Notes under the pieces: model-generated
What the model saw: only the letters and a program-made list of their open reading frames with translations
The model's database searches: none
Told to the model about the DNA's origin: nothing
Source of the DNA: Spirosoma foliorum
GTDB taxonomy: Bacteria; Bacteroidota; Bacteroidia; Cytophagales; Spirosomataceae
Assembly: GCF_014117325.1 (NCBI RefSeq)
Contig: NZ_CP059732.1
Span: forward strand, 4,663,001 to 4,727,000
Reading direction: 5' to 3'
DNA length: 64,000 nt
Part shown: positions 19,743 through 27,276 of the stretch, piece by piece
How positions within the stretch are numbered: the first letter of the stretch is position 1
Layout of the letters: each line of letters opens with the position of its first letter
Made by a program: the position numbers and the translations under genes

Positions 19743-19835
19743 AGGCTACTAAAAGCGACGCCCTGGATAATTATTACTGTTGTAGAAAAAGGGATTAATT
19801 CAGCTCAAAAAGACTGATTATGAACCACCTCTCCT

Positions 19836-20228
19836 TTATTGAGCCGCTGCGCCTTCTTTAATGACTTCGCCTTTGAAATAGAGGACTTGCGTTCCTCCTT
19901 CGGCATTCGACTCAACAGTGACCGATTTATTAAACGCACCTAAAGCAGCGGCATTAAAAGTGGCCTTGATTACGCCCGACTGACCTGGCAAAACAGGTGC
20001 TTTAGGATACTCGACTCCAGTGCAGCCACAAGAACCTTTGGCCTGATTGATCACAAGTGGTAATTCGCCTTTATTCGTGAACGAAAATTCCGCTGTAACA
20101 GGCTTATTCTGAACAACACGCCCAAAATCATGGGTAGCACTCCGCCAGTTAAATAAAGCAGCAGGAACGGTCATGGCCATAGAAACGGCCAATACAACTA
20201 GCGAACCGAAAAACAGGAAACGTTTCAT
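19836..20228 (-). CDS. DUF1573 family exported protein
   Basis: A 130-residue protein with a signal peptide (MKRFLFFGSLVVLAVSMAMTV) and one DUF1573 immunoglobulin-like domain: HDFGRVVQNKPVTAEFSF, the CGCT turn (SCGCTGVEYPKAPVLPGQ), and GVIKATFNAA, GAFNKSVTVESN. Such proteins are abundant in Bacteroidota, are exported, and have no established function. TAGGTTTG on the minus strand (20279-20286), about 50 nt upstream of the ATG, matches the -7 promoter element of the phylum. The gene is transcribed alone. Confidence 0.92.
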   Translation of the reverse strand: MKRFLFFGSLVVLAVSMAMTVPAALFNWRSATHDFGRVVQNKPVTAEFSFTNKGELPLVINQAKGSCGCTGVEYPKAPVLPGQSGVIKATFNAAALGAFNKSVTVESNAEGGTQVLYFKGEVIKEGAAAQ

Positions 20229-20364
20229 AGAAAAATGGTTTGAGATGGTTTATCAACTTGCCCACTCAGGCAACGATGCAAACCTACTTTCTCCATGTCG
20301 AACGCCTTGTTAAGCACTTGCTAATGTTTGTTAATGAGTTGTTAACGAGGGGTAAATTAGTGTA

Positions 20365-20436
20365 AGAGCGATTGAGTGATTGAGCGAATTCACGTTACTT
20401 TACAGTCACTCATTCACTCTTTTGCTTTTTCGCTCA
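20365..20436. repeat. Imperfect hairpin of short GAGTGA-type words, upstream of the kinase gene
   Basis: AGAGCGATTGAGTGATTGAGCGAAT (too regular to be random; 20365-20389) faces its approximate reverse complement at 20407-20436. The arms share the words GAGTGA, GAGCGA and GAATGA but pair imperfectly. The ATG of the kinase gene is 8 nt further on. A related repeat lies at the other end of the same gene. Confidence 0.6.
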
Positions 20437-20443
20437 TTAAAAA

Positions 20444-21760
20444 ATGTCTCGTCTACGCCTGTTAGTTGTTCTTTCGGTGCTATCCATCATCGGAATCCTG
20501 GCCGTACAGGCAATTTGGGTTCGGAATGCCTATGCTCTGCGCGAACGGCAGTTCCGGCAGTCGGCGTTTATTGCGTTGCAGGATGTGGCCGACGACGTAG
20601 CCAAGCTCAACAACTTCACCTTGAATCGGTATGCCGTTACCCAACTCTCGGCCGATTATTTCATCGTCAATACCGACGCCCCTATCGACCCGGCTACGCT
20701 CGAGCTATACATTCAGCGGTCCTTGCAGCAACATAATCTCATTACCGATTATGAGTATGGTATTTATAATTGCGAAACCGATCGAATGGTCTACGGGGCT
20801 TATGTAAGCACCAGTAGTTTGGCTGTAACGAAATTGCAAAACGGCAAAACGCTGCCGAAATTTCCACGATATACGTACTATTTCGGGATTCGATTTCCTA
20901 ATCAAACGGCCTTTGTAGCTGGTCAATTAACAGGTTGGCTGTGGTCGACGATGGCGGTACTGCTGGTAGTTGGTTTCTTCGGCTACACGCTAAGTGTTGT
21001 GTTAAAACAGCGACGATTAACCGAAGTACAACGCGACTTTATCAACAACATCACCCATGAATTACAGACCCCGGTTTCAACCATTCGTATTGCGGCTGAT
21101 GTCCTTCAATCTGAAACTATTACCCAACAACCCGACCGGCTGAAACAATATGCTCGTGTGTTGGGCGAAGAAAGTCGGCGATTGCAGAAACAAATCAACA
21201 GCGTTCTACAACTGGCCCGCTCCGAACGCACGGGTTTCGGCCTTGAACTAACGGAAGTCAATTTACATGAAGTTATGCGCACTGCCGCAGACTCCTTTAC
21301 GCCAACTATTACTCTTAACTTGACTGCAACGAACGCACATATACGTGCCGACCGCTATCAACTCGAAACGGCCTTAAACAATCTGATTGACAATGCGATG
21401 AAGTATTGCACCCAAGAGCCTTGTGTCGTATTGCACACACGAAATGAAGAAGGACAACTAATCTGGTCGGTGAGCGACAACGGTATCGGTATTGCCCCCC
21501 AGCATCAAAAAGCTGTTTTTCAACAGTTTTTTCGGGTCTCATCCGGGCATACGCACGATGTAAAAGGCTTTGGACTGGGTTTATATTATGTCCAGCAAGT
21601 TATTCGTGCACATGGTTGGCGACTGAAACTCAGTAGCGAGGTAAGCAAAGGCAGCAAGTTTGAAGTAATGAGTAATTTATTAAAGAGCGAAAGAGTGAAT
21701 GAACGAATGAGTGTTCTCTCAGCTATGCGCTCTTTCACTCTTTCACTCTTTCACCTTTGA
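20444..21760 (+). CDS. Membrane sensor histidine kinase
   Basis: A 438-residue kinase with TM1 (about residues 5-24), a periplasmic sensor of some 140 residues and TM2 (about 166-188, WSTMAVLLVVGFFGYTLSVV). The HisKA box DFINNITHELQTPVSTIR and the ATPase boxes NNLIDNAMKYC, SDNGIGIAPQH and GFGLGLYYVQQV follow. The normal kinase fold ends at GSKFEVM; the last 25 or so residues (LLKSERVNERMSVLSAM and on) are encoded by a repeat hairpin (21684-21753) and look like an accretion. It forms an operon with the regulator behind it, whose start overlaps its stop by 3 nt. Signal unknown. Confidence 0.93.
   Translation: MSRLRLLVVLSVLSIIGILAVQAIWVRNAYALRERQFRQSAFIALQDVADDVAKLNNFTLNRYAVTQLSADYFIVNTDAPIDPATLELYIQRSLQQHNLITDYEYGIYNCETDRMVYGAYVSTSSLAVTKLQNGKTLPKFPRYTYYFGIRFPNQTAFVAGQLTGWLWSTMAVLLVVGFFGYTLSVVLKQRRLTEVQRDFINNITHELQTPVSTIRIAADVLQSETITQQPDRLKQYARVLGEESRRLQKQINSVLQLARSERTGFGLELTEVNLHEVMRTAADSFTPTITLNLTATNAHIRADRYQLETALNNLIDNAMKYCTQEPCVVLHTRNEEGQLIWSVSDNGIGIAPQHQKAVFQQFFRVSSGHTHDVKGFGLGLYYVQQVIRAHGWRLKLSSEVSKGSKFEVMSNLLKSERVNERMSVLSAMRSFTLSLFHL
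21684..21753. repeat. Hairpin of GAAAGAGTGA words inside the kinase 3' end
   Basis: The left arm (21684-21713, words GAGCGAAAGAGTGAATGAAC) and the right arm (21729-21753, three copies of CTTTCACT) pair with several mismatches. The whole repeat is translated as the C-terminus of the kinase and ends at the start codon of the regulator gene. It resembles the repeat at 20365-20436. Confidence 0.65.
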
Positions 21761-22428
21761 AAACGGCTCACATTCTGTTCGTTGAAGACGATGTCAACCT
21801 TGGATTCGTTATTCGGGATACGCTCGAAAACGTCCCGTTTCGGGTTACGCACTGCACCAATGGCCCCGATGCCTGGACTGCGTTTCAGGCAGGTTCGTTC
21901 GATGTCTGTTTGCTGGACGTGATGCTGCCTCAAAGCGATGGCTTTACGCTGGCAAAGCAAATTCGCTCCATCAATACACAAGTCCCGATTTTATTCCTAA
22001 GTGCCCTGGCCAACCGGGATGACCGCTTGCAGGGGCTTCGTTTGGGAGCCGACGATTATCTGACCAAGCCCTTCAGTATTGAAGAGTTGATCCTAAAAAT
22101 CAACGTTTTCCTCCGTCGAACAACGACTGCTGTAGATCGACAACCAGTAAGCCATACCACTCTCGATCGGCAAAATCTAACGCTTACGGTGAAAGGGCAA
22201 ACACAGACCCTCACCCATCGCGAAGCCGATGTAATCGCGTACCTCCTCGACCGGCCCAATACGCTTGTCCGGCGAGATGAATTATTGCGGGCCGTTTGGG
22301 GCGATGATGATTATTTCATGGGTCGGAGTCTCGATGTATTTATTTCCCGACTCCGAAAACGTCTTGCTCAGGACCCAACTATCCGAATCGAGAATGTGCA
22401 TGGAGTCGGGTTCGTTTTACGGCAGTAG
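21757..22428 (+). CDS. OmpR-family response regulator
   Basis: A 223-residue regulator: receiver with LFVEDDVN and the phosphorylated Asp in VCLLDVMLPQSDGF, conserved Lys in DDYLTKPF, and a winged-helix DNA-binding domain ending RLRKRLAQDPTIRIENVHG, VGFVL. The start must be the TTG at 21757 (KTAHILFVEDD follows), whose last two bases overlap the TGA of the kinase; no ATG exists upstream. Translation therefore depends on termination of the kinase gene, right after the repeat hairpin. Partner of the kinase at 20444; targets unknown. Confidence 0.92.
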   Translation: MKTAHILFVEDDVNLGFVIRDTLENVPFRVTHCTNGPDAWTAFQAGSFDVCLLDVMLPQSDGFTLAKQIRSINTQVPILFLSALANRDDRLQGLRLGADDYLTKPFSIEELILKINVFLRRTTTAVDRQPVSHTTLDRQNLTLTVKGQTQTLTHREADVIAYLLDRPNTLVRRDELLRAVWGDDDYFMGRSLDVFISRLRKRLAQDPTIRIENVHGVGFVLRQ

Positions 22429-22496
22429 CCACTGTAGGTACTAACATCATCTATTAGCCATATTATTTATCTTGCGCCCAACTTCGATACGCTACT

Positions 22497-23636
22497 ATGG
22501 TTTTTAAATACTGCTCCATTTTCGTCACTTCGCTGGCCCTCGTTTTTGGCTGTAAAACAGCTAAAGTAGCCAGCAACGCAACCACTATACCTACCGCAAA
22601 AATTACCGAAGAAGGATTCCTGACCTGCTTTGCCGCCGGAACTTCACTGAACGGGCAGGCGGTCTGGTGCGAAGCGTCGGCTGTTGTGTTCGACGGCAGA
22701 AATCTGATCTTCGCCAATGATAAAGACATGCCCGCCGGTCAGAGTCCGGTGTTTGTGAAAACACCCGCAACACTGGCCGATTCGAACCAGTCCCCAACGT
22801 ACCTGACGCAACCCATATTCTCCAATACCCGTAAATACGAGGACTTTGCCCAAACGCCCGATCGGAAGTTTATCCTGCTCACCACTGCCTTCGACCGTGT
22901 AAAACCGGGTAGCCACGATTGGGACAGCTACAATACGATTCTGTATTGGCGCAGTGGCGACGAGCAGCATCCGCACGTACTAGCTCCCGATGATACCAGC
23001 CATAATTCGATGGCTTATCGGCATCGAATTGCGCAGGTCCTGGCCAATAGCGAGTTTCCCGGCGAAATTCCTTATTTCAAAATTGAGGGGCTGGCTGCTA
23101 CCGACAACCAACTTTTGTTCGGCATTCGGGAGATGGGTAAATCGTATGAAAGTTTCACCTATCAGGCAAAAATCATTGGCGTATCGTACCAAATTGAGAA
23201 AAGCGGCAATACAGAACGAATTCGCGTGCTGGACGATTGGAAACTGATCAATGATTTCGACATCGCCAATGCTGATGCAACGTTGCCGAAACCACTCGCC
23301 CTATCGAGCCTGGAATATGATCCGTTTCAGAAACGATTCTGGATGCTCACCTCGCAGGAAGCCAACGGGAAACTGGATGCCTATCTGTGGACCGCTACTT
23401 CCGATGAACTATACGCCAACAAGCCGTTCACGCTCATCCGCGATGCCAAGGGGCAGCCTGTACATACGCCGGGGCACAAAGCCGAAGACCTGACACCACT
23501 GGATGCCAGGCGGCTCCTGCTCATCTGTGATGACGACCGCGCCCGGACAACCATTGGCTCCCAAACGCGGCAGGTTAACCAGGCGGCCTATATGATCCTC
23601 ACTGTATCGAGCCAAAAAAATCGTAAGTCCCTGTAA
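22497..23636 (+). CDS. Lipoprotein of unknown function
   Basis: A 379-residue protein with a lipobox (LALVFGC, Cys19), so it is anchored in the periplasm or the outer membrane. Regularly spaced strands (VVFDGRNLIFANDKDM, KFILLTTAFDRV, NQLLFGIREMG, SSLEYDPFQKRFWML, RRLLLICDDD) look like blades of a beta-propeller, similar in style to esterase-like/phytase-like propellers, but I do not recognise a named family. Its 3' end overlaps the convergent esterase gene by 38 nt. It is 68 nt downstream of the response regulator gene and could be part of that transcript. Confidence 0.75.
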   Translation: MVFKYCSIFVTSLALVFGCKTAKVASNATTIPTAKITEEGFLTCFAAGTSLNGQAVWCEASAVVFDGRNLIFANDKDMPAGQSPVFVKTPATLADSNQSPTYLTQPIFSNTRKYEDFAQTPDRKFILLTTAFDRVKPGSHDWDSYNTILYWRSGDEQHPHVLAPDDTSHNSMAYRHRIAQVLANSEFPGEIPYFKIEGLAATDNQLLFGIREMGKSYESFTYQAKIIGVSYQIEKSGNTERIRVLDDWKLINDFDIANADATLPKPLALSSLEYDPFQKRFWMLTSQEANGKLDAYLWTATSDELYANKPFTLIRDAKGQPVHTPGHKAEDLTPLDARRLLLICDDDRARTTIGSQTRQVNQAAYMILTVSSQKNRKSL

Positions 23637-24792
23637 TAAAGCCCAGCACGCCGGTTCCGTGTGTGGCTCCTTTTAACGGAATCAGCCTAACGTTCGTGGC
23701 ACCCCGTTTTATCATGGCGTCGTAGGCATTCTGCGAGTTCAGAAAAGACACAATCTCATCGGCATCACCATGATACAGGCGAGTTGGGGTACGTGGTTTC
23801 CAGTCGTGAATGTCGTTGTCCTGAACGGCAGCCAGAAATGCTTTATCGGTACCATCGTTGATACCCTGTTTAAAACTATCCGTAAACGTCTGATTCAGAC
23901 TTACATTAATAGAAACGTCTTTGCCCTGTGCTGCAATCTGTGTAGCATAGGGTTCTTTGAAGTAAGCCGATATGGGCCGATTCAGCCCATAAATTCGATC
24001 ATAGGTTTGTAATACCCATATATAAAGTCGATTGATATAATCGACGCCTGTCGTCTTTTCGTTAATAATCTGCTTCATGAAAGCCGGTTTATCATAAGCG
24101 CCAGCCCCACAGCTCGAAGCCACTAAATTGAATTCATTTGTGGTCTCTTCCTCTATTTTCTTTTGTAGCGATAAGGTAGCGTAGCCTCCTTCTGAATACC
24201 CAGCAATGAATAATCGTTTGTCCCAGTTGATACCCTGATCGGTAAGGAAATCGCGGGTGGCACGTATCATATCCAGCGAGGCTGTAGCTAGTCCGTTACG
24301 CTGCTCATAGGTGTGCGGAAGGTCTTTGGAAGCTCCGTAGCCAATGTAATCTGGAGCCGCAATGATATAGCCCTGCGAGGCAAACACCGATCCAAATGAA
24401 TACGCTTCACTACTCGAGCCGAAATTCGAGGGGGCATCGCTCTCGCTCGTAATTGTTCCATGTTGCATACTTAGCAGCGGCACGGCTGTTGGCACATTCG
24501 GAATAATAAGCGCTCCCGATGCTTTAATAGACTTTCCATCTGTATTCGTCGTGGTGTATTCTAACCGATACGCCTTAATTCCGTACCGAATAAAAAGCTG
24601 AAGAGCGGCATTCGTACCTGTAAAGCGACTACGTAACTGGGCGGTTGTGTACTCGCCTAGTAGTGTGCTCGTCACTAATGTGCGGGGGAACGCAGCTACA
24701 ACTGCATCTCCCGATGTTTTGCAGCTTGTTGGTACAACGAGTAGAAGAATCCCTGCAAGTAGCAGAGAAAGAAATGATTTAATAGTCAACAT
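23599..24792 (-). CDS. Lipoprotein alpha/beta hydrolase (secretory lipase type)
   Basis: A 397-residue lipoprotein: signal segment LLLAGILLLVVPTSC with Cys24 as the lipidation site. The hydrolase domain has the oxyanion region LLSMQHGTITS, the nucleophile elbow FIAGYSEGGYATL (Ser), the Asp in YHGDADEIVSF and the His in KGATHGTG. This layout fits the secretory lipase/esterase group of alpha/beta hydrolases. It is probably anchored facing the periplasm and hydrolyses esters; substrate unknown. Convergent with, and overlapping by 38 nt, the preceding gene; there is no terminator hairpin between them, unlike other convergent pairs here. Confidence 0.88.
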   Translation of the reverse strand: MLTIKSFLSLLLAGILLLVVPTSCKTSGDAVVAAFPRTLVTSTLLGEYTTAQLRSRFTGTNAALQLFIRYGIKAYRLEYTTTNTDGKSIKASGALIIPNVPTAVPLLSMQHGTITSESDAPSNFGSSSEAYSFGSVFASQGYIIAAPDYIGYGASKDLPHTYEQRNGLATASLDMIRATRDFLTDQGINWDKRLFIAGYSEGGYATLSLQKKIEEETTNEFNLVASSCGAGAYDKPAFMKQIINEKTTGVDYINRLYIWVLQTYDRIYGLNRPISAYFKEPYATQIAAQGKDVSINVSLNQTFTDSFKQGINDGTDKAFLAAVQDNDIHDWKPRTPTRLYHGDADEIVSFLNSQNAYDAMIKRGATNVRLIPLKGATHGTGVLGFITGTYDFFGSIQ

Positions 24793-25232
24793 GTAGTTGG
24801 ATAAAACAATAGACAGGCTACTTATTTAACGTTTGCAAAGTCGTTTTCGTTTGCTAAAACAAATAAACAGACTGACACCAAAAAATAGTTAAATTATTAA
24901 CAAACAGATAGTTGAACATAAAAACCAACAACTAAACACACTAAATTTCTATTTGTATTGGTTGTAACGATTCACAACAGCGCCCTATCTCTTTCCCAAT
25001 TGTCCATTTATGTAGAGCGAAATCCACAACAATAGGCATCTAGCTTCCCGCTTACTCTATCAAATTAGTTGTCTTAAAAATTAATTATCTAAAATAAGGC
25101 CCTACTCAATAAAAGTTAAGCCATTAATTATCAATTACTTGTATAGAGATACACGAACACCAATACGTGTCACACCTTAAACTGGTACAGCGTTTGGATA
25201 GCTATGAAGCAATACCAATTATTCACAACGCT
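24793..25232. other. AT-rich gene-free region before the OmpA gene
   Basis: 440 nt between divergent starts, markedly AT-rich, with no credible ORF (a GTG frame at 25167 only extends the OmpA protein with a non-signal sequence). Probably promoter space for the esterase and ompA-type genes; no clear TAnnTTTG element found. Confidence 0.4.
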
Positions 25233-25949
25233 ATGAACTATCAATGGAAATCAGTCGGAACGAAGTCAATTGCGCTTCTGATGGCTGTCAGTATCTTATC
25301 TAGTAATGTGTCTACTGCCCAGAGTGACAAAAAGAAGCTAAACAAAACCCAGAAAGGGGCTATAGTTGGTGCCAGCGGAGGAGCCGTTCTTGGTGGGATG
25401 CTTGGCAAAACTAAAGGGAATACAGCTTTGGGCGCTATTCTGGGCGCAACCGTTGGGGGAGCCGCCGGGGCCGTAATTGGTCGTCGGATGGATAAACGAG
25501 CCGAAGAAATCAAGCGTCAGATGCCCGATGCGCAAGTAGAGCGGGTTGGCGAGGGAATCAAAGTGAGTCTGGGTTCAGACATTCTGTTCGATACAGACTC
25601 TTATGCGCTTAAATCGGCTACACGTCAACAGCTGATCAACTTTGCACAAACGCTCAACAAAGAAGAGGATACGAATATTCTGGTTGAGGGCCACGCTGAT
25701 GCTACAGGCTCGGCAGAACACAATCTGGCTTTATCTAAAAAACGAGCCGATGCCGTTGCCAGCTTTCTGGAAGGACAGGGTGTACGAACATCCCGTGTCG
25801 ACGAGAAAGGGTATGGTGAAAATCAGCCAATTGCCGACAACGCTACCGCAGCTGGTCGTCAGAAAAATCGCCGGGTCGATATTGCTGTGTTTGCTAACAA
25901 ACAAATGCAGTCAGATGCTAAAAACGGCAAGCTCAGCGCTAGTGAATAA
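25233..25949 (+). CDS. OmpA-family outer membrane protein with glycine zipper
   Basis: A 238-residue protein. The ATG at 25233 gives a proper signal peptide (IALLMAVSILSSNVSTAQ). A glycine-zipper segment follows (GAIVGASGGAVLGGMLGKTK and GAILGATVGGAAGAVIG), then a short linker and an OmpA C-terminal peptidoglycan-binding domain: LFDTDSYALKSATR, VEGHADATGSAEHNLALSKK (Asp and Arg contacts to diaminopimelate) and GYGENQPIADN. This arrangement is like YiaD/Pcp-type lipoproteins that tether the envelope to peptidoglycan and are often stress-induced. A terminator follows. First gene of the stress-type island. Confidence 0.92.
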   Translation: MNYQWKSVGTKSIALLMAVSILSSNVSTAQSDKKKLNKTQKGAIVGASGGAVLGGMLGKTKGNTALGAILGATVGGAAGAVIGRRMDKRAEEIKRQMPDAQVERVGEGIKVSLGSDILFDTDSYALKSATRQQLINFAQTLNKEEDTNILVEGHADATGSAEHNLALSKKRADAVASFLEGQGVRTSRVDEKGYGENQPIADNATAAGRQKNRRVDIAVFANKQMQSDAKNGKLSASE

Positions 25950-25956
25950 AGTCATT

Positions 25957-25986
25957 AGCCGGTTAAGAGTAGGTTCTTAACCGGCT
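25957..25986 (+). terminator. Terminator of the OmpA gene
   Basis: AGCCGGTTAAGA (25957-25968) pairs perfectly with TCTTAACCGGCT (25975-25986), 6-nt loop, followed by GTTTTCTTCT. It starts 7 nt after the stop codon. Confidence 0.85.
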
Positions 25987-26021
25987 GTTTTCTTCTCCAC
26001 CCCGTTACCTAACTAAATGCC

Positions 26022-26234
26022 ATGAATAATCCGAAAAAAGGCGACGAAGTAAGTTGGAACTATAGTAAGGGGAAAGCTACAGGCCAAATCGTAGAAGTTC
26101 ACCCGGAAGACATCAAACGAACGGTTCAGGGAACAACCGTCAAACGGAAAGGCTCTGCCGATGAACCGGCTTTAGTTATCAAACAGGGAAAGAAACGAAT
26201 TGTAAAATCGGCTAGTGAAGTCATCAAACTATAA
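26022..26234 (+). CDS. DUF2945 (TUDOR-like) small protein
   Basis: A 70-residue protein with the family signature KKGDEVSWNYSKGKATGQIV, KRKGSADEPALVIKQGKK and a basic tail. DUF2945, also called the hypervirulence-associated TUDOR domain, is a small SH3-like barrel that may bind nucleic acid; function is not established. The gene starts the run DUF2945-DUF3140-DUF2383, spaced 7 nt and 97 nt, and is often seen next to DUF3140 in other bacteria (from memory). Confidence 0.88.
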   Translation: MNNPKKGDEVSWNYSKGKATGQIVEVHPEDIKRTVQGTTVKRKGSADEPALVIKQGKKRIVKSASEVIKL

Positions 26235-26241
26235 AACGATT

Positions 26242-26592
26242 ATGACCACAGCTACACACAACGATCAGGATAAGAAGCAGGCCCGAAAGGAGTTTGAGCA
26301 AGTCGTCAACATGTCGGCGTCTCAACTTGAAAGCTGGCTAAAAACCGACGAATCAAAGTCGGTTGGCCAAACAAAAGAGGGCGAAAGTGAATCGATTGGC
26401 CACAAGTCAGGAAAGCGGATTATCGATATTCTTAACAAGAAAGCCAGCGATTTAACCGACGACGATTACTCTCACATGGGAAAAGTAGTCAGTTATGTAA
26501 AACGTCATACTGCCCAACGTCCTGAACAGGTAGCTGACTCCAATTGGGAATACTCCCTAAAAAACTGGGGTCATGATCCTACTAAATCGTAA
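26242..26592 (+). CDS. DUF3140 protein
   Basis: A 116-residue basic, helical protein without Cys or membrane segments. Family features: KEFEQVVNMSASQLESWL at the N-terminus, the SVGQ...SIGHKSGKRIIDIL block and the C-terminal DDYSHMGKVVSYVKRHTAQR. DUF3140 proteins are suspected to bind DNA, but this is unproven. The ATG at 26242 is 7 nt after the DUF2945 stop, so the two form an operon; an upstream frame extension lies inside DUF2945 and is ignored. Confidence 0.87.
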   Translation: MTTATHNDQDKKQARKEFEQVVNMSASQLESWLKTDESKSVGQTKEGESESIGHKSGKRIIDILNKKASDLTDDDYSHMGKVVSYVKRHTAQRPEQVADSNWEYSLKNWGHDPTKS

Positions 26593-26645
26593 TTACCGAA
26601 TACTCAAATACAAGTGCCTTTCTGATTTGCTCAACTCGAAACGTT

Positions 26646-26693
26646 ATGAATTTTTGCCACCTAGTTAACACAACAATCCTAAAAACGTTATGA
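26646..26693 (+). CDS. Possible 15-codon leader peptide before the DUF2383 gene
   Basis: ATG at 26646 opens a 15-codon frame (MNFCHLVNTTILKTL) whose TGA stop overlaps the ATG of the next gene (TTATGA at 26688-26693). Both start codons sit in the identical context AAACGTTATGAAT, 44 nt apart. This layout suggests translational coupling or a recent local duplication of the start site. It is too short for any homology argument. Confidence 0.35.
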   Translation: MNFCHLVNTTILKTL

Positions 26694-27145
26694 ATGTAAA
26701 AGTAAGCCGGGTCGAAATCCTGGATCAACTAAGCCAGCTCCTAACCCTTAGTCATGATGCCGAAAAAGGGTATCAGGAAGCCGCCGAGAATGTAGACGAT
26801 AACGACTTAAAAATATTGCTTCAAACCCAGTCGCGTCAGCGAGCTGAGTTTGCGCAGGAACTGGATCGTGAGATAAGGGCACTGGGTGGAGAACCCGACG
26901 AAGGCACCAGCTTAACAGCTGATTTACACCGTGCCTGGATTAACATCAAGTCAGCATTTTCCACCAATGATGATAAAGCTGTAGTACAGGAGTGTCATAG
27001 AGGAGATCAGGAAGCCCTGAATACCTATAACTCCGTACTTCAGGAAACAGACTTAGCAGCCAGCACACGTGAATTGCTGCTTCAACAGAAGCATAGCATT
27101 GACTCAGCCAATTCAACAATGGCTCGTCTGGCCTTGGTAGTGTAG
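26690..27145 (+). CDS. DUF2383 / PA2169-family four-helix protein
   Basis: A 151-residue ferritin-like helical bundle: LDQLSQLLTLSHDAEKGYQEA, QTQSRQRAEFAQELDREI, a short GGEPDEGTS turn, LHRAWINIKSAF and ECHRGDQEALNTY. Members of the PA2169 group are small stress-induced proteins, found with YtxH and general-stress genes; iron binding has not been shown, though several Glu/His residues could bind metal. The ATG follows ACGTT, as in GlgX and four other frames in this window. A terminator stands 17 nt behind the stop. Confidence 0.88.
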   Translation: MNVKVSRVEILDQLSQLLTLSHDAEKGYQEAAENVDDNDLKILLQTQSRQRAEFAQELDREIRALGGEPDEGTSLTADLHRAWINIKSAFSTNDDKAVVQECHRGDQEALNTYNSVLQETDLAASTRELLLQQKHSIDSANSTMARLALVV

Positions 27146-27161
27146 TGAATGGTGGGATTGG

Positions 27162-27193
27162 AAAGCCTGCCTCCTTTGGAGGTAGGCTTTTTT
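27162..27193 (+). terminator. Terminator of the DUF2945-DUF3140-DUF2383 unit
   Basis: A 13-bp stem with one G-U pair (27162-27174 with 27178-27190, core AAGCCTGCCTCC), 3-nt loop, and a T7 run. Confidence 0.9.
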
Positions 27194-27276
27194 GTGCCAT
27201 CTGCTCACCAAAACATTCATCTCCTACAGGTGGTTACTCTCTGCATAAACACCTTTTATTACTACACAACTACGTT

